The notes beneath the pieces were generated by a model. That model was not told the DNA's origin and did no database searches. It saw nothing but the letters and a program-made list of their open reading frames with translations. Below are positions 1 to 6,043 of a DNA stretch of 6,043 bases, piece after piece; the stretch's first letter is position 1; each line of letters begins with the position of its first letter. Position numbers and translations under genes: made by a program. The stretch is from Flavobacterium sp. (GTDB lineage Bacteria > Bacteroidota > Bacteroidia > Flavobacteriales > Flavobacteriaceae): NCBI GenBank assembly GCA_024709705.1, contig JANJWE010000253.1, forward strand, positions 1 to 6,043, read 5' to 3'.

Positions 1-500
1 AACGCAATCGGGCTATGTTGGAGGTGTTATATGGATGTGGATTGCGAGTTTCTGAGTTGATTACCCTCAAGATATCCGATTTATTTCCAGAGGAAGGGTT
101 TGTTAAGATTACCGGAAAAGGAAACAAACAACGTTTTGTACCCATAGGTTCAACTACTTTAAAATTCATTAGTATTTATCGTTCACAAGTACGAATTCAT
201 CTACCCATTCAAAAAGGTTTTGAGGATACATTATTTTTAAACCGCAGAGGCAAGCAATTAACGCGAGCTATGGTTTTTACCATTTTAAAAAATTTGGCTG
301 TTGCAATTGGTTTGCAAAAATCTATCAGTCCGCATACTTTCAGACATTCTTTTGCAACCCATTTATTGGAAAATGGAGCCGATTTAAGATCTATTCAGCT
401 AATGTTGGGTCATGAGTCTATTACTACTACAGAAGTTTATGTTCATTTGGATCGCAAGCATTTAACTCAAGTAGTGCATCGGTACCATCCGAGAAAATAA
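1..500 (+). CDS. xerD: Tyrosine recombinase XerD, C-terminal catalytic part (5' end outside window)
   Basis: Site-specific tyrosine recombinase that, with XerC, resolves chromosome dimers at dif during division. The reading frame is open from base 3 (residues RNRA precede the first ATG at position 15), so the N-terminal SAM-like DNA-binding domain and true start lie to the left. Numbering from that ATG, all six catalytic residues are visible: Arg11 (GLRVSEL), Lys35 (GKGNKQR), His107 and Arg110 (HTFRH), His133 (LGHES) and nucleophile Tyr142 (TEVYVH). Their spacing (24, 96, 99, 122 and 131 residues after the first Arg) equals that recalled for E. coli XerD (R148, K172, H244, R247, H270, Y279), so the enzyme looks intact. 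The C-terminus, with Leu150 to Tyr157, ends as in Xer proteins. It is convergent with rny and followed by a hairpin. XerC or a relative is the alternative, but the text around Arg11 and the spacing favour XerD. Confidence 0.9.
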   Translation, partial: RNRAMLEVLYGCGLRVSELITLKISDLFPEEGFVKITGKGNKQRFVPIGSTTLKFISIYRSQVRIHLPIQKGFEDTLFLNRRGKQLTRAMVFTILKNLAVAIGLQKSISPHTFRHSFATHLLENGADLRSIQLMLGHESITTTEVYVHLDRKHLTQVVHRYHPRK

Positions 501-529
501 TTCTTGTGAATATTTACCATTGCTATTAC

Positions 530-560
530 AAAAAAAAATGACTTGCATTTGCAAGTCATT
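530..560 (-). terminator. Intrinsic terminator of the rny operon, possibly bidirectional
   Basis: A perfect 10-bp inverted repeat pairs 537-546 (AATGACTTGC) with 551-560 (GCAAGTCATT) around a 4-nt loop. Read on the - strand it is followed by an unbroken run of U (the A run at 530-538 on the + strand, partly inside the stem), the classic intrinsic terminator form, 24 nt after the rny stop codon. On the + strand the hairpin lies 36 nt after the xerD stop and is preceded by the A run, followed by a less regular T-rich stretch (TTTATATGCTTAAAATTTTATT), so it may also stop xerD transcription but less strongly. Confidence 0.85.
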
Positions 561-583
561 TATATGCTTAAAATTTTATTGTT

Positions 584-2146
584 TTATTTTGCAATATTTA
601 CGGCTCTCGTTTCACGAATTACCGTAATTTTTACTTGACCCGGATAGGTCATTTCAGTTTGAATTTTTTGTGAAACTTCAAATGAAAGCTTTGCAGCTTG
701 TTCATCAGAAACTTTTTCACTTTCTACAATTACACGTAATTCTCTACCGGCTTGGATGGCATAGGCACTCTTAACTCCGTTAAAACCAAAAGCTATGGCT
801 TCTAAATCTTTTAAACGTTGGATGTAAGAGTCTAATACTTGACGTCTGGCTCCCGGTCTGGCTCCCGAAATAGCATCACAAACTTGAATAATTGGAGAAA
901 TCAGGTACTTCATTTCAATTTCATCGTGGTGGGCTCCAATGGCGTTGCAAACTTCTTCTTTTTCGCCATATTTTTCAGCCCATTGCATACCTAGGATAGC
1001 GTGTGGTAATTCGCTTTCGGTTTCCGGTACTTTTCCTATATCGTGTAGTAATCCGGCACGTTTGGCCAATTTTACATTCAAACCTAATTCGGCAGCCATG
1101 ATACCACAAAGTTTGGCAACTTCTCTAGAGTGTTGTAGTAAGTTTTGTCCGTAAGAAGAACGGTATTTCATACGACCAACCACTTTAATCAATTCGGGAT
1201 GTAAACCGTGAATTCCTAAATCGATAACCGTGCGTTTTCCAACTTCGATAATTTCATCGTCAATTTGCTTGGTTGTTTTAGCCACGACTTCTTCAATACG
1301 AGCCGGGTGAATGCGACCATCTGTTACCAATTTGTGTAATGCTAAGCGAGCAATTTCTCTTCTCACCGGATCAAAACAGGATAGGATAATTGCTTCTGGC
1401 GTATCGTCTACAATAATTTCTACACCTGTGGCGGCTTCTAGAGCTCTAATGTTTCTACCTTCACGTCCAATAATTCTTCCTTTTACATCGTCTGATTCAA
1501 TGTTGAAAACGGAAACACAATTTTCAACAGCCTCTTCCGTTCCTACACGTTGGATCGTGTTTATGATTACTTTTTTGGCCTCTTGTTGAGCAGTTAATTT
1601 AGCTTCTTCAAGGGTTTCTTGGATATGAGCCATAGCTTTTGTTTTGGCTTCAGCTTTAAGGCTTTCCACCAATTGTTCTTTGGCTTCCTCAGCAGAAAGA
1701 CCGGAAATGACTTCTAATTGTTCTACTTGACTCTTGTGTAAACGGTCTAATTCAATTTGTTTTTTATCTAAAACCTCAATACGATTGTTGTAATCGTTAA
1801 TTTTGATTTCAAAGTCTTCAGCAGATTTTTTGGCTTTGGCCAATTCGTTTGAAACTTGAGATTCTTTATCTCGCGTTCTTTTTTCAACTTCGGCTATTTT
1901 TTTGTCCTTAGATAAAATCTCTTTTTCATGTTCTGATTTCAATTCCAAGAACTTTTCTTTAGCTTGAAGTAATTTGTCTTTTTTAATGTTTTCCGCTTCA
2001 ATTTTGGCATCCTTAAGGATGGAAGCGGCTTCTTTTTTTGCGTTTTTTATAAGGTTTGAAACATTGCTTTTTTCGATCACTTTTGCGATAGCGAAACCTG
2101 CGGCAATGCCCACAATTCCTGAGATAATAATAAGTGTAATGTCCAT
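584..2146 (-). CDS. rny: Ribonuclease Y (membrane-anchored endoribonuclease)
   Basis: Endoribonuclease that starts mRNA decay at the inner face of the cytoplasmic membrane. At 520 residues it matches the usual family length. Domains in order: one N-terminal membrane segment (about residues 4-22), a long charged Ala/Lys/Glu-rich coiled coil (about 30-200), a KH RNA-binding domain (about 208-272, loop GREG at 227-230 within [10 protein letters not shown]), and an HD hydrolase domain (about 335-430). Likely metal ligands are His339 (LLQHS), His368-Asp369 (LLHDIGK), the His406-His407-Asp408 stretch and Asp424 (QVCDA); His368/Asp369 sit at the same numbers as the essential pair recalled for B. subtilis RNase Y. 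A C-terminal region follows to residue 520. The ATG is preceded by an A-rich stretch without Shine-Dalgarno, normal for Bacteroidota. It is the last gene of the leftward cluster, 22 nt after the U tract of the 6S-like RNA, and is followed by a strong hairpin terminator. Complete, with no missing residues seen. Confidence 0.97.
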   Translation of the reverse strand: MDITLIIISGIVGIAAGFAIAKVIEKSNVSNLIKNAKKEAASILKDAKIEAENIKKDKLLQAKEKFLELKSEHEKEILSKDKKIAEVEKRTRDKESQVSNELAKAKKSAEDFEIKINDYNNRIEVLDKKQIELDRLHKSQVEQLEVISGLSAEEAKEQLVESLKAEAKTKAMAHIQETLEEAKLTAQQEAKKVIINTIQRVGTEEAVENCVSVFNIESDDVKGRIIGREGRNIRALEAATGVEIIVDDTPEAIILSCFDPVRREIARLALHKLVTDGRIHPARIEEVVAKTTKQIDDEIIEVGKRTVIDLGIHGLHPELIKVVGRMKYRSSYGQNLLQHSREVAKLCGIMAAELGLNVKLAKRAGLLHDIGKVPETESELPHAILGMQWAEKYGEKEEVCNAIGAHHDEIEMKYLISPIIQVCDAISGARPGARRQVLDSYIQRLKDLEAIAFGFNGVKSAYAIQAGRELRVIVESEKVSDEQAAKLSFEVSQKIQTEMTYPGQVKITVIRETRAVNIAK

Positions 2147-2168
2147 TTTTGTTTTTAGGTTTATATAT

Positions 2169-2331
2169 AAAAAAAGCCTACATTAGAAGATTGTATAAAC
2201 TCGTATAGACAAGTTTTGAGCTAACTCATTGTTCAAGGATCCCACTACAAGATGGGCATGCTTTAGTAATGATGATTTGCTCATTCTAAATTGTTAGTGT
2301 TGAGTTTATCAAATAGAAACTAATGTAGGCA
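2169..2331 (-). ncRNA. ssrS: 6S-like RNA (6S-Flavo type), RNA polymerase regulator
   Basis: The 217-bp gap between zapA and rny is filled by a rod-shaped structure on the - strand. A perfect 11-bp closing stem pairs 2320-2330 (5' arm) with 2176-2186 (3' arm; GCCTACATTAG/CTAATGTAGGC). A second 8-bp stem pairs 2302-2309 with 2195-2202 (ATAAACTC/GAGTTTAT). A weakly paired central region follows, then apparent UGAGC/GCUCA and UCAUU/AAUGA helices, and a terminal part containing CCCA/UGGG. The 3' arm runs straight into seven U residues (A run at 2169-2175 on the + strand). Length near 160 nt, the closed rod with a central bubble, and the 3' U tract fit 6S RNA, which mimics an open promoter and binds housekeeping RNA polymerase. 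E. coli ssrS also follows zapA. The 5' end is inferred from the stem. No consensus promoter was seen just upstream, so it may be processed from the zapA transcript. The family call rests on structure and synteny, not a covariance search. Confidence 0.78.
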
Positions 2332-2363
2332 GTATCTTAATTTATGTGTAAGAACGTGGTTTG

Positions 2364-2651
2364 TTACAGATAATTGGCTAAATCATCATTGATTTTTTTT
2401 AGTCTATTCAATGATTCTTCATGGTCTTCGGATTTCTCAATTTGTTTTTGTTCTACTTGAGAGGCAAATTGAAGGGCACACATGGCTAATACATCTTGTT
2501 TATCACGAACAGCATAATTTTGCTCAAATTGTTTGATCATCATATCAATTTTTTTGGAAGCACTTCTGAGTCCTTCTTCTTGACTTGGGTCTACCGTTAA
2601 TGGGTACACTCGGTCTGCAATTGATATCTTAATTTTAAGCTTTTCGTTCAT
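2364..2651 (-). CDS. zapA: Cell division protein ZapA
   Basis: Small cytoplasmic protein that binds FtsZ and promotes bundling of protofilaments in the Z ring. The 95 residues match the family's usual size of about 100. Residues 4-20 form the N-terminal beta part (LKIKISIADRVYPLTV), followed by the helix with SASKKIDMMI (30-39), the conserved patch QDVLAMCALQFASQ (52-65), and a charged C-terminal helix (about 62-93) expected to form the antiparallel coiled coil of the tetramer. The start ATG lies 6 nt after the stop of the upstream coiled-coil gene, so the two are almost certainly translated from one mRNA. There is no Shine-Dalgarno sequence. Downstream lie the 6S-like RNA and rny. The sequence is divergent from proteobacterial ZapA, but the fold pattern and context agree. 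Confidence 0.9.
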   Translation of the reverse strand: MNEKLKIKISIADRVYPLTVDPSQEEGLRSASKKIDMMIKQFEQNYAVRDKQDVLAMCALQFASQVEQKQIEKSEDHEESLNRLKKINDDLANYL

Positions 2652-2657
2652 GTTGTA

Positions 2658-2948
2658 TTAGTCGGATAATTGTGCTATACAATAATCAATTTCCCGAATT
2701 AATGAATTTATTTTTAGCTTTGTTTCTCTTTTATTTTCGTCACTGCCTAATAATGAATTTGCTATTTTGAGTGTTTCAAACTGTTTTTGCAAGTGGTCTA
2801 ATTCAACCGCTTTTTTTTCCAGATTTTGATTCGAAACTTGTAATTCGTATTTCAATTGATGTGCTTTTTCCTCTAAAACTTTAATTTTATTAATAAGTTT
2901 TAGAATCTTAGCTTCAAGAGAATCAACAATTTCTACCATTTCACTCAT
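2658..2948 (-). CDS. Small coiled-coil protein encoded upstream of zapA, possible ZapA partner
   Basis: I do not recognise a named family. The 96 residues are almost entirely helical: a heptad-like Leu/Ile/Lys/Glu-rich coiled coil runs from about residue 6 to 64, a short break with Gly68-Ser69-Asp70 follows, and a second helix (about 74-94, INSLIREIDYCIAQL) ends the protein. There is no signal peptide or membrane segment, so it should be cytoplasmic. It is the first gene after the predicted promoter at 3007-2976 and ends 6 nt before zapA. Context suggests a division protein working with ZapA, comparable in role to Caulobacter ZauP (coiled-coil protein encoded just upstream of zapA) or to E. 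coli ZapB; this is inference from gene order and coiled-coil character, not from sequence match. The first ATG is used; a second in-frame ATG is codon 4 and cannot be excluded. No Shine-Dalgarno is present. Confidence 0.85.
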   Translation of the reverse strand: MSEMVEIVDSLEAKILKLINKIKVLEEKAHQLKYELQVSNQNLEKKAVELDHLQKQFETLKIANSLLGSDENKRETKLKINSLIREIDYCIAQLSD

Positions 2949-2975
2949 AGGAGCAAGTATTCATTTCACGATTCA

Positions 2976-3007
2976 CAAAGTTAGGCATCCTATTCGACTC
3001 TCACAAA
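2976..3007 (-). promoter_or_regulatory. Promoter of the coiled-coil/zapA/6S/rny cluster (Bacteroidota consensus)
   Basis: On the - strand TTTG (3007-3004) is followed by 20 nt and then TAACTTTG (2983-2976). This matches the Bacteroidota housekeeping promoter, TTTG near -33 and TAnnTTTG near -7, at every conserved base and with usual spacing. An A10 run on the - strand (3024-3015) lies just upstream and could act as an UP-like element. Transcription would begin near 2970, giving a leader of about 20 nt before the ATG at 2948. Confidence 0.75.
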
Positions 3008-3100
3008 TAATTTATTTTTTTTTTGAAATCTATCGGAACAAAACGGTATATAAAAGATGGATTTGTATCCAATAAAGGAAAATCTTTTACGTTCTTTTTT

Positions 3101-3109
3101 TATATTAGC
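3101..3109 (+). promoter_or_regulatory. Candidate -7 element for the M23 peptidase gene
   Basis: TATATTAGC resembles the TAnnTTTG element with one mismatch (A for T at position 7) and follows a T-rich stretch, as flavobacterial promoters often do. It would give a leader of only about 10 nt before the ATG at 3123. No TTG was found at the expected upstream spacing, so the call is weak. The remaining intergenic sequence (2949-3122) otherwise holds the divergent promoter and AT-rich DNA. Confidence 0.35.
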
Positions 3110-3122
3110 AAAAATATAAGCC

Positions 3123-4820
3123 ATGAGACAATTTCTTTTTTTTCTTTTTGTTGCCGCAGTAGGGCATTCTCAATCCCATTATCCTACTGATTATTTTAGT
3201 TCTCCATTAGATATTCCGTTGAGTTTATCGGGCAGCTTTGGAGAATTGCGTTCCAATCATTTTCATTCCGGTTTAGATTTCAGAACACAGCAAAAAGAAG
3301 GATTGCCTGTTTATGCGACTGCTGACGGATATGTGTCTCGAATTAAGATTTCTGCATTTGGTTATGGAAAAGCCTTATACATTACGCATCCCAATGGCTA
3401 CACATCGGTATACGGACATTTGTTGGAAATGAATCCTGAAATTGCTGCCTTTTTAAAGCAAAAACATTATGAGCTCCAGCAGTTTGAAGTAGATTTGTTT
3501 TTAAAACCTACCGATTTGCCGGTGAAAAAAGGGCAACAAATTGCCTTATCCGGAAATACCGGAGGTTCCGGCGGTCCTCATTTGCATTTTGAATACCGAG
3601 ATACACAAACTGAAAAGATTATAAATCCGTTCTATTTCGGGCTTGATAAATTGGTGGTTGATACAAAACCTCCCGTAGTGGCTGATATTATCGTTTACCC
3701 TTTAAGTGAAGATGCTGTGGTTAATAAGTCACAGCAACCGATTTCTGTGCCCATCATAAAACAAAAAGACGGCACTTACATGGCTTCTTCGGTATTGGCT
3801 CGTGGCGAAATTGGGGTTGGCGTACATGCCTATGACGTTTCAGACAACAGTTATGGAAAAAATGGGCTATTTAAATTGAAAGCTACCGTAAACGGAACCC
3901 CTTCTTACGAAGTAGATTTTACAACCTTTTCGTATGATGAAACCCGTTATATCAATGCCTATTTGGATTATTATAGATATAAAAAAATGAATCAAAGAGT
4001 TCAACGTTTGTTTTACACTAAGCCTTATCCGTTGAGTTTGATTGCTCAATCTAAAACCAATGGTGTTTTGAAAATTGAACCTAATGTAACTTTGCACTAC
4101 CAATTGGAGCTTTCTGATTTTCACGGAAACAAAGTGTGGGTTACCCTTCCCTTTAAATACAGTAATCAACCTGTGAGTATTCCTAAAAACCAAATTCAAA
4201 CGCCCTATCACATTAAATCAGAAAAAGAATATCGCTATGAAAAAGAGGGATTTTCAGTATATTTTCCTGAAAATACATTCTATGAAAATTTTTACCTTAA
4301 ATTTAATGTAACCAATCAAACCTTACAGTTGCATGATGATTCGGTTGCCGTTCATTCTAATTTTTCGGTTTCCTATTTTAATGATTCTATTCCCGAGACC
4401 GAAAGGCACTATTATTTTTTAGCAACTAAAGTAGGTTCGAAGATTTTGTACAATGCCACAAAATATAAAATGGGAACATTTACAACCTGGACAAGAAATT
4501 TAGGTTCTTTTTATCTGGAACAAGACAAAGTTGCACCACTTGTGAAACCAGTAAATGTAGAATCGGGTAAATGGATGAGCAAAGAAAAAAAACTCCTATT
4601 TACGATTTCTGATGCTTTATCCGGAATCAAATCATATCAAGGATTTTTGAATGGAAAATGGATTTTGTTTGATTATGATTTCAAAACACAAACCTTAATG
4701 CACGACTTTTCAGATGGGATAGTTGAGGAGGGACGAAATGAATTAAAATTAGAAGTTACAGATAATCTCGGAAATTCTACTATATTTGAAACACATTTTT
4801 TTAGAAGTCAGAAACCTTAA
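3123..4820 (+). CDS. Secreted M23 (LytM-type) metallopeptidase with long C-terminal region
   Basis: Predicted zinc endopeptidase of the envelope, in the family that cuts peptidoglycan cross-bridges. Of 565 residues, 1-18 form a signal peptide (MRQ, then a Phe/Leu/Val-rich core, ending GHSQS). The LytM domain spans about 30-175. Visible motifs are His48 and Asp52 (HSGLD, zinc ligands), His99 (YGHL, catalytic) and His153/His155 (PHLHFE, third zinc ligand and its partner), so all key residues are present. The stretch between YGHL and HLH is about 54 residues, longer than in simple LytM domains, because of a Gln/Lys/Phe-rich insertion near 104-133. Residues 180-565 have no family I can name; they look beta-rich, and the last 95 (DALSGIKSYQGFLNG, then LEVTDNLGNST) resemble an Ig-like beta-sandwich. 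No sorting domain was recognised. The gene is divergent from the zapA cluster and ends 9 nt before the receptor gene, so the pair is probably one operon. The substrate is not proven. Confidence 0.92.
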   Translation: MRQFLFFLFVAAVGHSQSHYPTDYFSSPLDIPLSLSGSFGELRSNHFHSGLDFRTQQKEGLPVYATADGYVSRIKISAFGYGKALYITHPNGYTSVYGHLLEMNPEIAAFLKQKHYELQQFEVDLFLKPTDLPVKKGQQIALSGNTGGSGGPHLHFEYRDTQTEKIINPFYFGLDKLVVDTKPPVVADIIVYPLSEDAVVNKSQQPISVPIIKQKDGTYMASSVLARGEIGVGVHAYDVSDNSYGKNGLFKLKATVNGTPSYEVDFTTFSYDETRYINAYLDYYRYKKMNQRVQRLFYTKPYPLSLIAQSKTNGVLKIEPNVTLHYQLELSDFHGNKVWVTLPFKYSNQPVSIPKNQIQTPYHIKSEKEYRYEKEGFSVYFPENTFYENFYLKFNVTNQTLQLHDDSVAVHSNFSVSYFNDSIPETERHYYFLATKVGSKILYNATKYKMGTFTTWTRNLGSFYLEQDKVAPLVKPVNVESGKWMSKEKKLLFTISDALSGIKSYQGFLNGKWILFDYDFKTQTLMHDFSDGIVEEGRNELKLEVTDNLGNSTIFETHFFRSQKP

Positions 4821-4829
4821 TTCATTCCT

Positions 4830-6043
4830 TTGAAAACTAAATATATCCTATTGACATGGCTGTTGTTTTTAACTGCTTTTGTGACTGAAGCTCAAACGGC
4901 TCGAATAAAAGGAATTGTTTTAGATAAAAACAACAATCCTGTAGAAGGTGCCACTATAAAATGCCAAGATAAAGGGGCAACATCCAACGCAAATGGGTTT
5001 TATGTGATTACCGTTCCGGCAAACGAAAATCTTGTTTTGGTGTTTGAACATGTTTCCTACAAATCGTCTACCCTACAAATCACTTTAAAACCCAATGAAG
5101 ATTTTGAATACAATTTGCGATTGAGTGAGTTTGAAGAAACACTTGATGAAGTAGTAGTTACCGCTGGTAATCGCAAAAGAGCTATGGGAGTTACTTCAAT
5201 AGATCCAGCTGTCATTCGAAAAATACCCAGTGCCAATGCCGGAGTTGAAAATATACTAAAATTAGCTCCCGGAGTAAATTCAAATAACGAGTTGAGTACC
5301 CAATATTCAGTGCGGGGTGGTAATTTTGATGAGAATTTGGTTTATGTCAACGAGATAGAAGTATACAGACCTTTTTTAATACGTTCCGGTCAACAAGAAG
5401 GATTGAGTTTTACTAACACGGATATGGTGGAAAATGTAGATTTTTCAGCCGGAGGATTTCAATCGAAGTTTGGAGATAAAATGTCGTCTGTTTTAGACAT
5501 AACTTATAGGATACCAAAGGGTTTTGGGGCTTCGGCAGAAGCTAGTTTTCTAGGGGGAAGTCTTTCGGTTGAAGGAGTGAGTAAAAACCAAAAGTGGGCC
5601 AACATTACCGGAATACGTTATAGAGATAACAGCTTATTGGTGAATAGTCAAGAAACAGAGTCGAATTTCAGACCTACTTTTGCCGATGTACAAACCTATC
5701 TAACTTTTACACCCAATACCAAATGGCAATTTGGATTTTTAGGCAATATTTCTCAAAACAAGTACCAATTTGAACCCTTGTCCAGACAAACCAATTTTGG
5801 AACTATTGATGAGCCTATCGCCTTACAAGTATTTTATGACGGAAGAGAAAAAAATCAATACCAAACCCTTTTTGGAGCTTTTAAAGCCGTTTATGATTTA
5901 TCAGAAAACCATACTTTTAAGTTCATAGCTTCGGCGTATCATACGCAAGAGCAAGAGTATTTTGACATATTAGCAGCTTATTTTTTGGGTGAAGTAGATG
6001 GAAATATAGGTTCTGAAACCTTTGGAGACGTTCGATTTACCAG
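4830..6043 (+). CDS. TonB-dependent outer-membrane receptor (N-terminal 404 residues, runs off window)
   Basis: Outer-membrane receptor that imports a ligand using TonB/ExbBD energy; the ligand cannot be read from the sequence. The frame opens right after the peptidase stop (4818-4820, same frame), and the only reasonable start is TTG at 4830, giving MKTKYILLTWLLFLTAFVTEAQ, a good signal peptide (1-22). Next come a carboxypeptidase-regulatory-like domain (about 24-98: IKGIVLDKNNNPVEGATI, then NGFYVITVP), a TonB-box-like segment (LDEVVVTAG, 105-113), the plug domain (about 124-227: IPSANAGVENILKLAPGV, then QYSVRGGNFDENLVYVNEIE, and the GGFQSKFGDKMSSVLDI patch), and the first barrel strands (from about 230, alternating aromatic and polar residues). 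No stop interrupts the frame to base 6043. The domain order is that of many Bacteroidota receptors. SusC status is unclear, as no SusD partner is in view. Probably co-transcribed with the M23 gene. Confidence 0.93.
   Translation, partial: MKTKYILLTWLLFLTAFVTEAQTARIKGIVLDKNNNPVEGATIKCQDKGATSNANGFYVITVPANENLVLVFEHVSYKSSTLQITLKPNEDFEYNLRLSEFEETLDEVVVTAGNRKRAMGVTSIDPAVIRKIPSANAGVENILKLAPGVNSNNELSTQYSVRGGNFDENLVYVNEIEVYRPFLIRSGQQEGLSFTNTDMVENVDFSAGGFQSKFGDKMSSVLDITYRIPKGFGASAEASFLGGSLSVEGVSKNQKWANITGIRYRDNSLLVNSQETESNFRPTFADVQTYLTFTPNTKWQFGFLGNISQNKYQFEPLSRQTNFGTIDEPIALQVFYDGREKNQYQTLFGAFKAVYDLSENHTFKFIASAYHTQEQEYFDILAAYFLGEVDGNIGSETFGDVRFT

Noticed and set aside
1..500. Phage or transposon integrase instead of XerD
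   Set aside because: The spacing of all six catalytic residues and the text around them fit Xer recombinases, and no mobile-element genes or attachment repeats are near.
939..2186. Open frames on the + strand at 939-1154, 1311-1589 and 1974-2186
   Set aside because: They lie opposite rny, which has full-length family features. Their translations show no domain pattern and reflect the codon use of rny on the other strand.
2176..2330. The rod-shaped RNA read on the + strand
   Set aside because: The stems are symmetrical, but only the - strand has the U tract after the 3' arm; the + strand continues AGTATCTT, which is not a terminator tail. The flanking genes also read on the - strand.
3109..3116. 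CAAAAATA as a - strand TAnnTTTG element
   Set aside because: It matches the -7 consensus, but no TTG lies at proper spacing, and it would place a long leader on the operon when a much better promoter exists at 3007-2976.
3867..4211. Open frame of 114 codons on the - strand inside the M23 gene
   Set aside because: It is antisense to a well-supported coding region, and its product has no recognisable features. Treated as a shadow.
4818..4832. M23 peptidase and receptor as one gene split by a stop codon, since they share a frame
   Set aside because: The receptor begins with its own signal peptide, and the peptidase ends in a natural C-terminal domain. Two adjacent genes is the simpler reading.
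4856..4890. ATG at 4856 as start of the receptor gene
   Set aside because: It is out of frame with the receptor and meets a stop after about ten codons.

Overview
The window is AT-rich and looks like a chromosomal core region of a member of the Bacteroidota, most likely class Flavobacteriia (Flavobacterium-like). The signs are start codons without Shine-Dalgarno sequences, a promoter of the Bacteroidota type (TTTG-N20-TAnnTTTG), a TonB-dependent receptor with an N-terminal carboxypeptidase-regulatory-like domain and a signal peptide ending in 'AQ', and a zapA / 6S-like RNA / rny gene order. No phage, insertion sequence, CRISPR array or tRNA/rRNA was seen.

Layout. (1) Positions 1-500, + strand: the C-terminal catalytic part of a XerD-type tyrosine recombinase, cut by the left edge. 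(2) Positions 537-560: a perfect 10-bp hairpin between convergent genes, best read as the terminator of the leftward operon. (3) Positions 2948 down to 584, - strand: an apparent operon of a 96-residue coiled-coil protein, zapA, a structured RNA with the architecture of 6S RNA, and rny (RNase Y). A near-consensus promoter lies at 3007-2976. (4) Positions 3123-4820, + strand, divergent: a secreted or envelope M23 (LytM-type) metallopeptidase with a long C-terminal region. (5) Positions 4830 to the right edge, + strand: the first 404 codons of a TonB-dependent outer-membrane receptor. It starts at a TTG codon 9 nt after the peptidase stop, so searches requiring ATG miss it.

How they work together. 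The leftward cluster joins Z-ring assembly (ZapA and a small coiled-coil protein that may be its partner) with RNA-level control (6S RNA acting on RNA polymerase, RNase Y on mRNA turnover). XerD resolves chromosome dimers at division, so three of the genes touch cell division, although xerD is convergent and not in the operon. The rightward pair is an envelope unit: a predicted peptidoglycan-type peptidase and an outer-membrane receptor of unknown ligand, probably co-transcribed.

Most of the window is well-known core machinery. The points most worth a second look are the 6S-like RNA whose terminator lies 22 nt before the rny start, the small coiled-coil protein upstream of zapA, and the TTG-started receptor coupled to the M23 peptidase.
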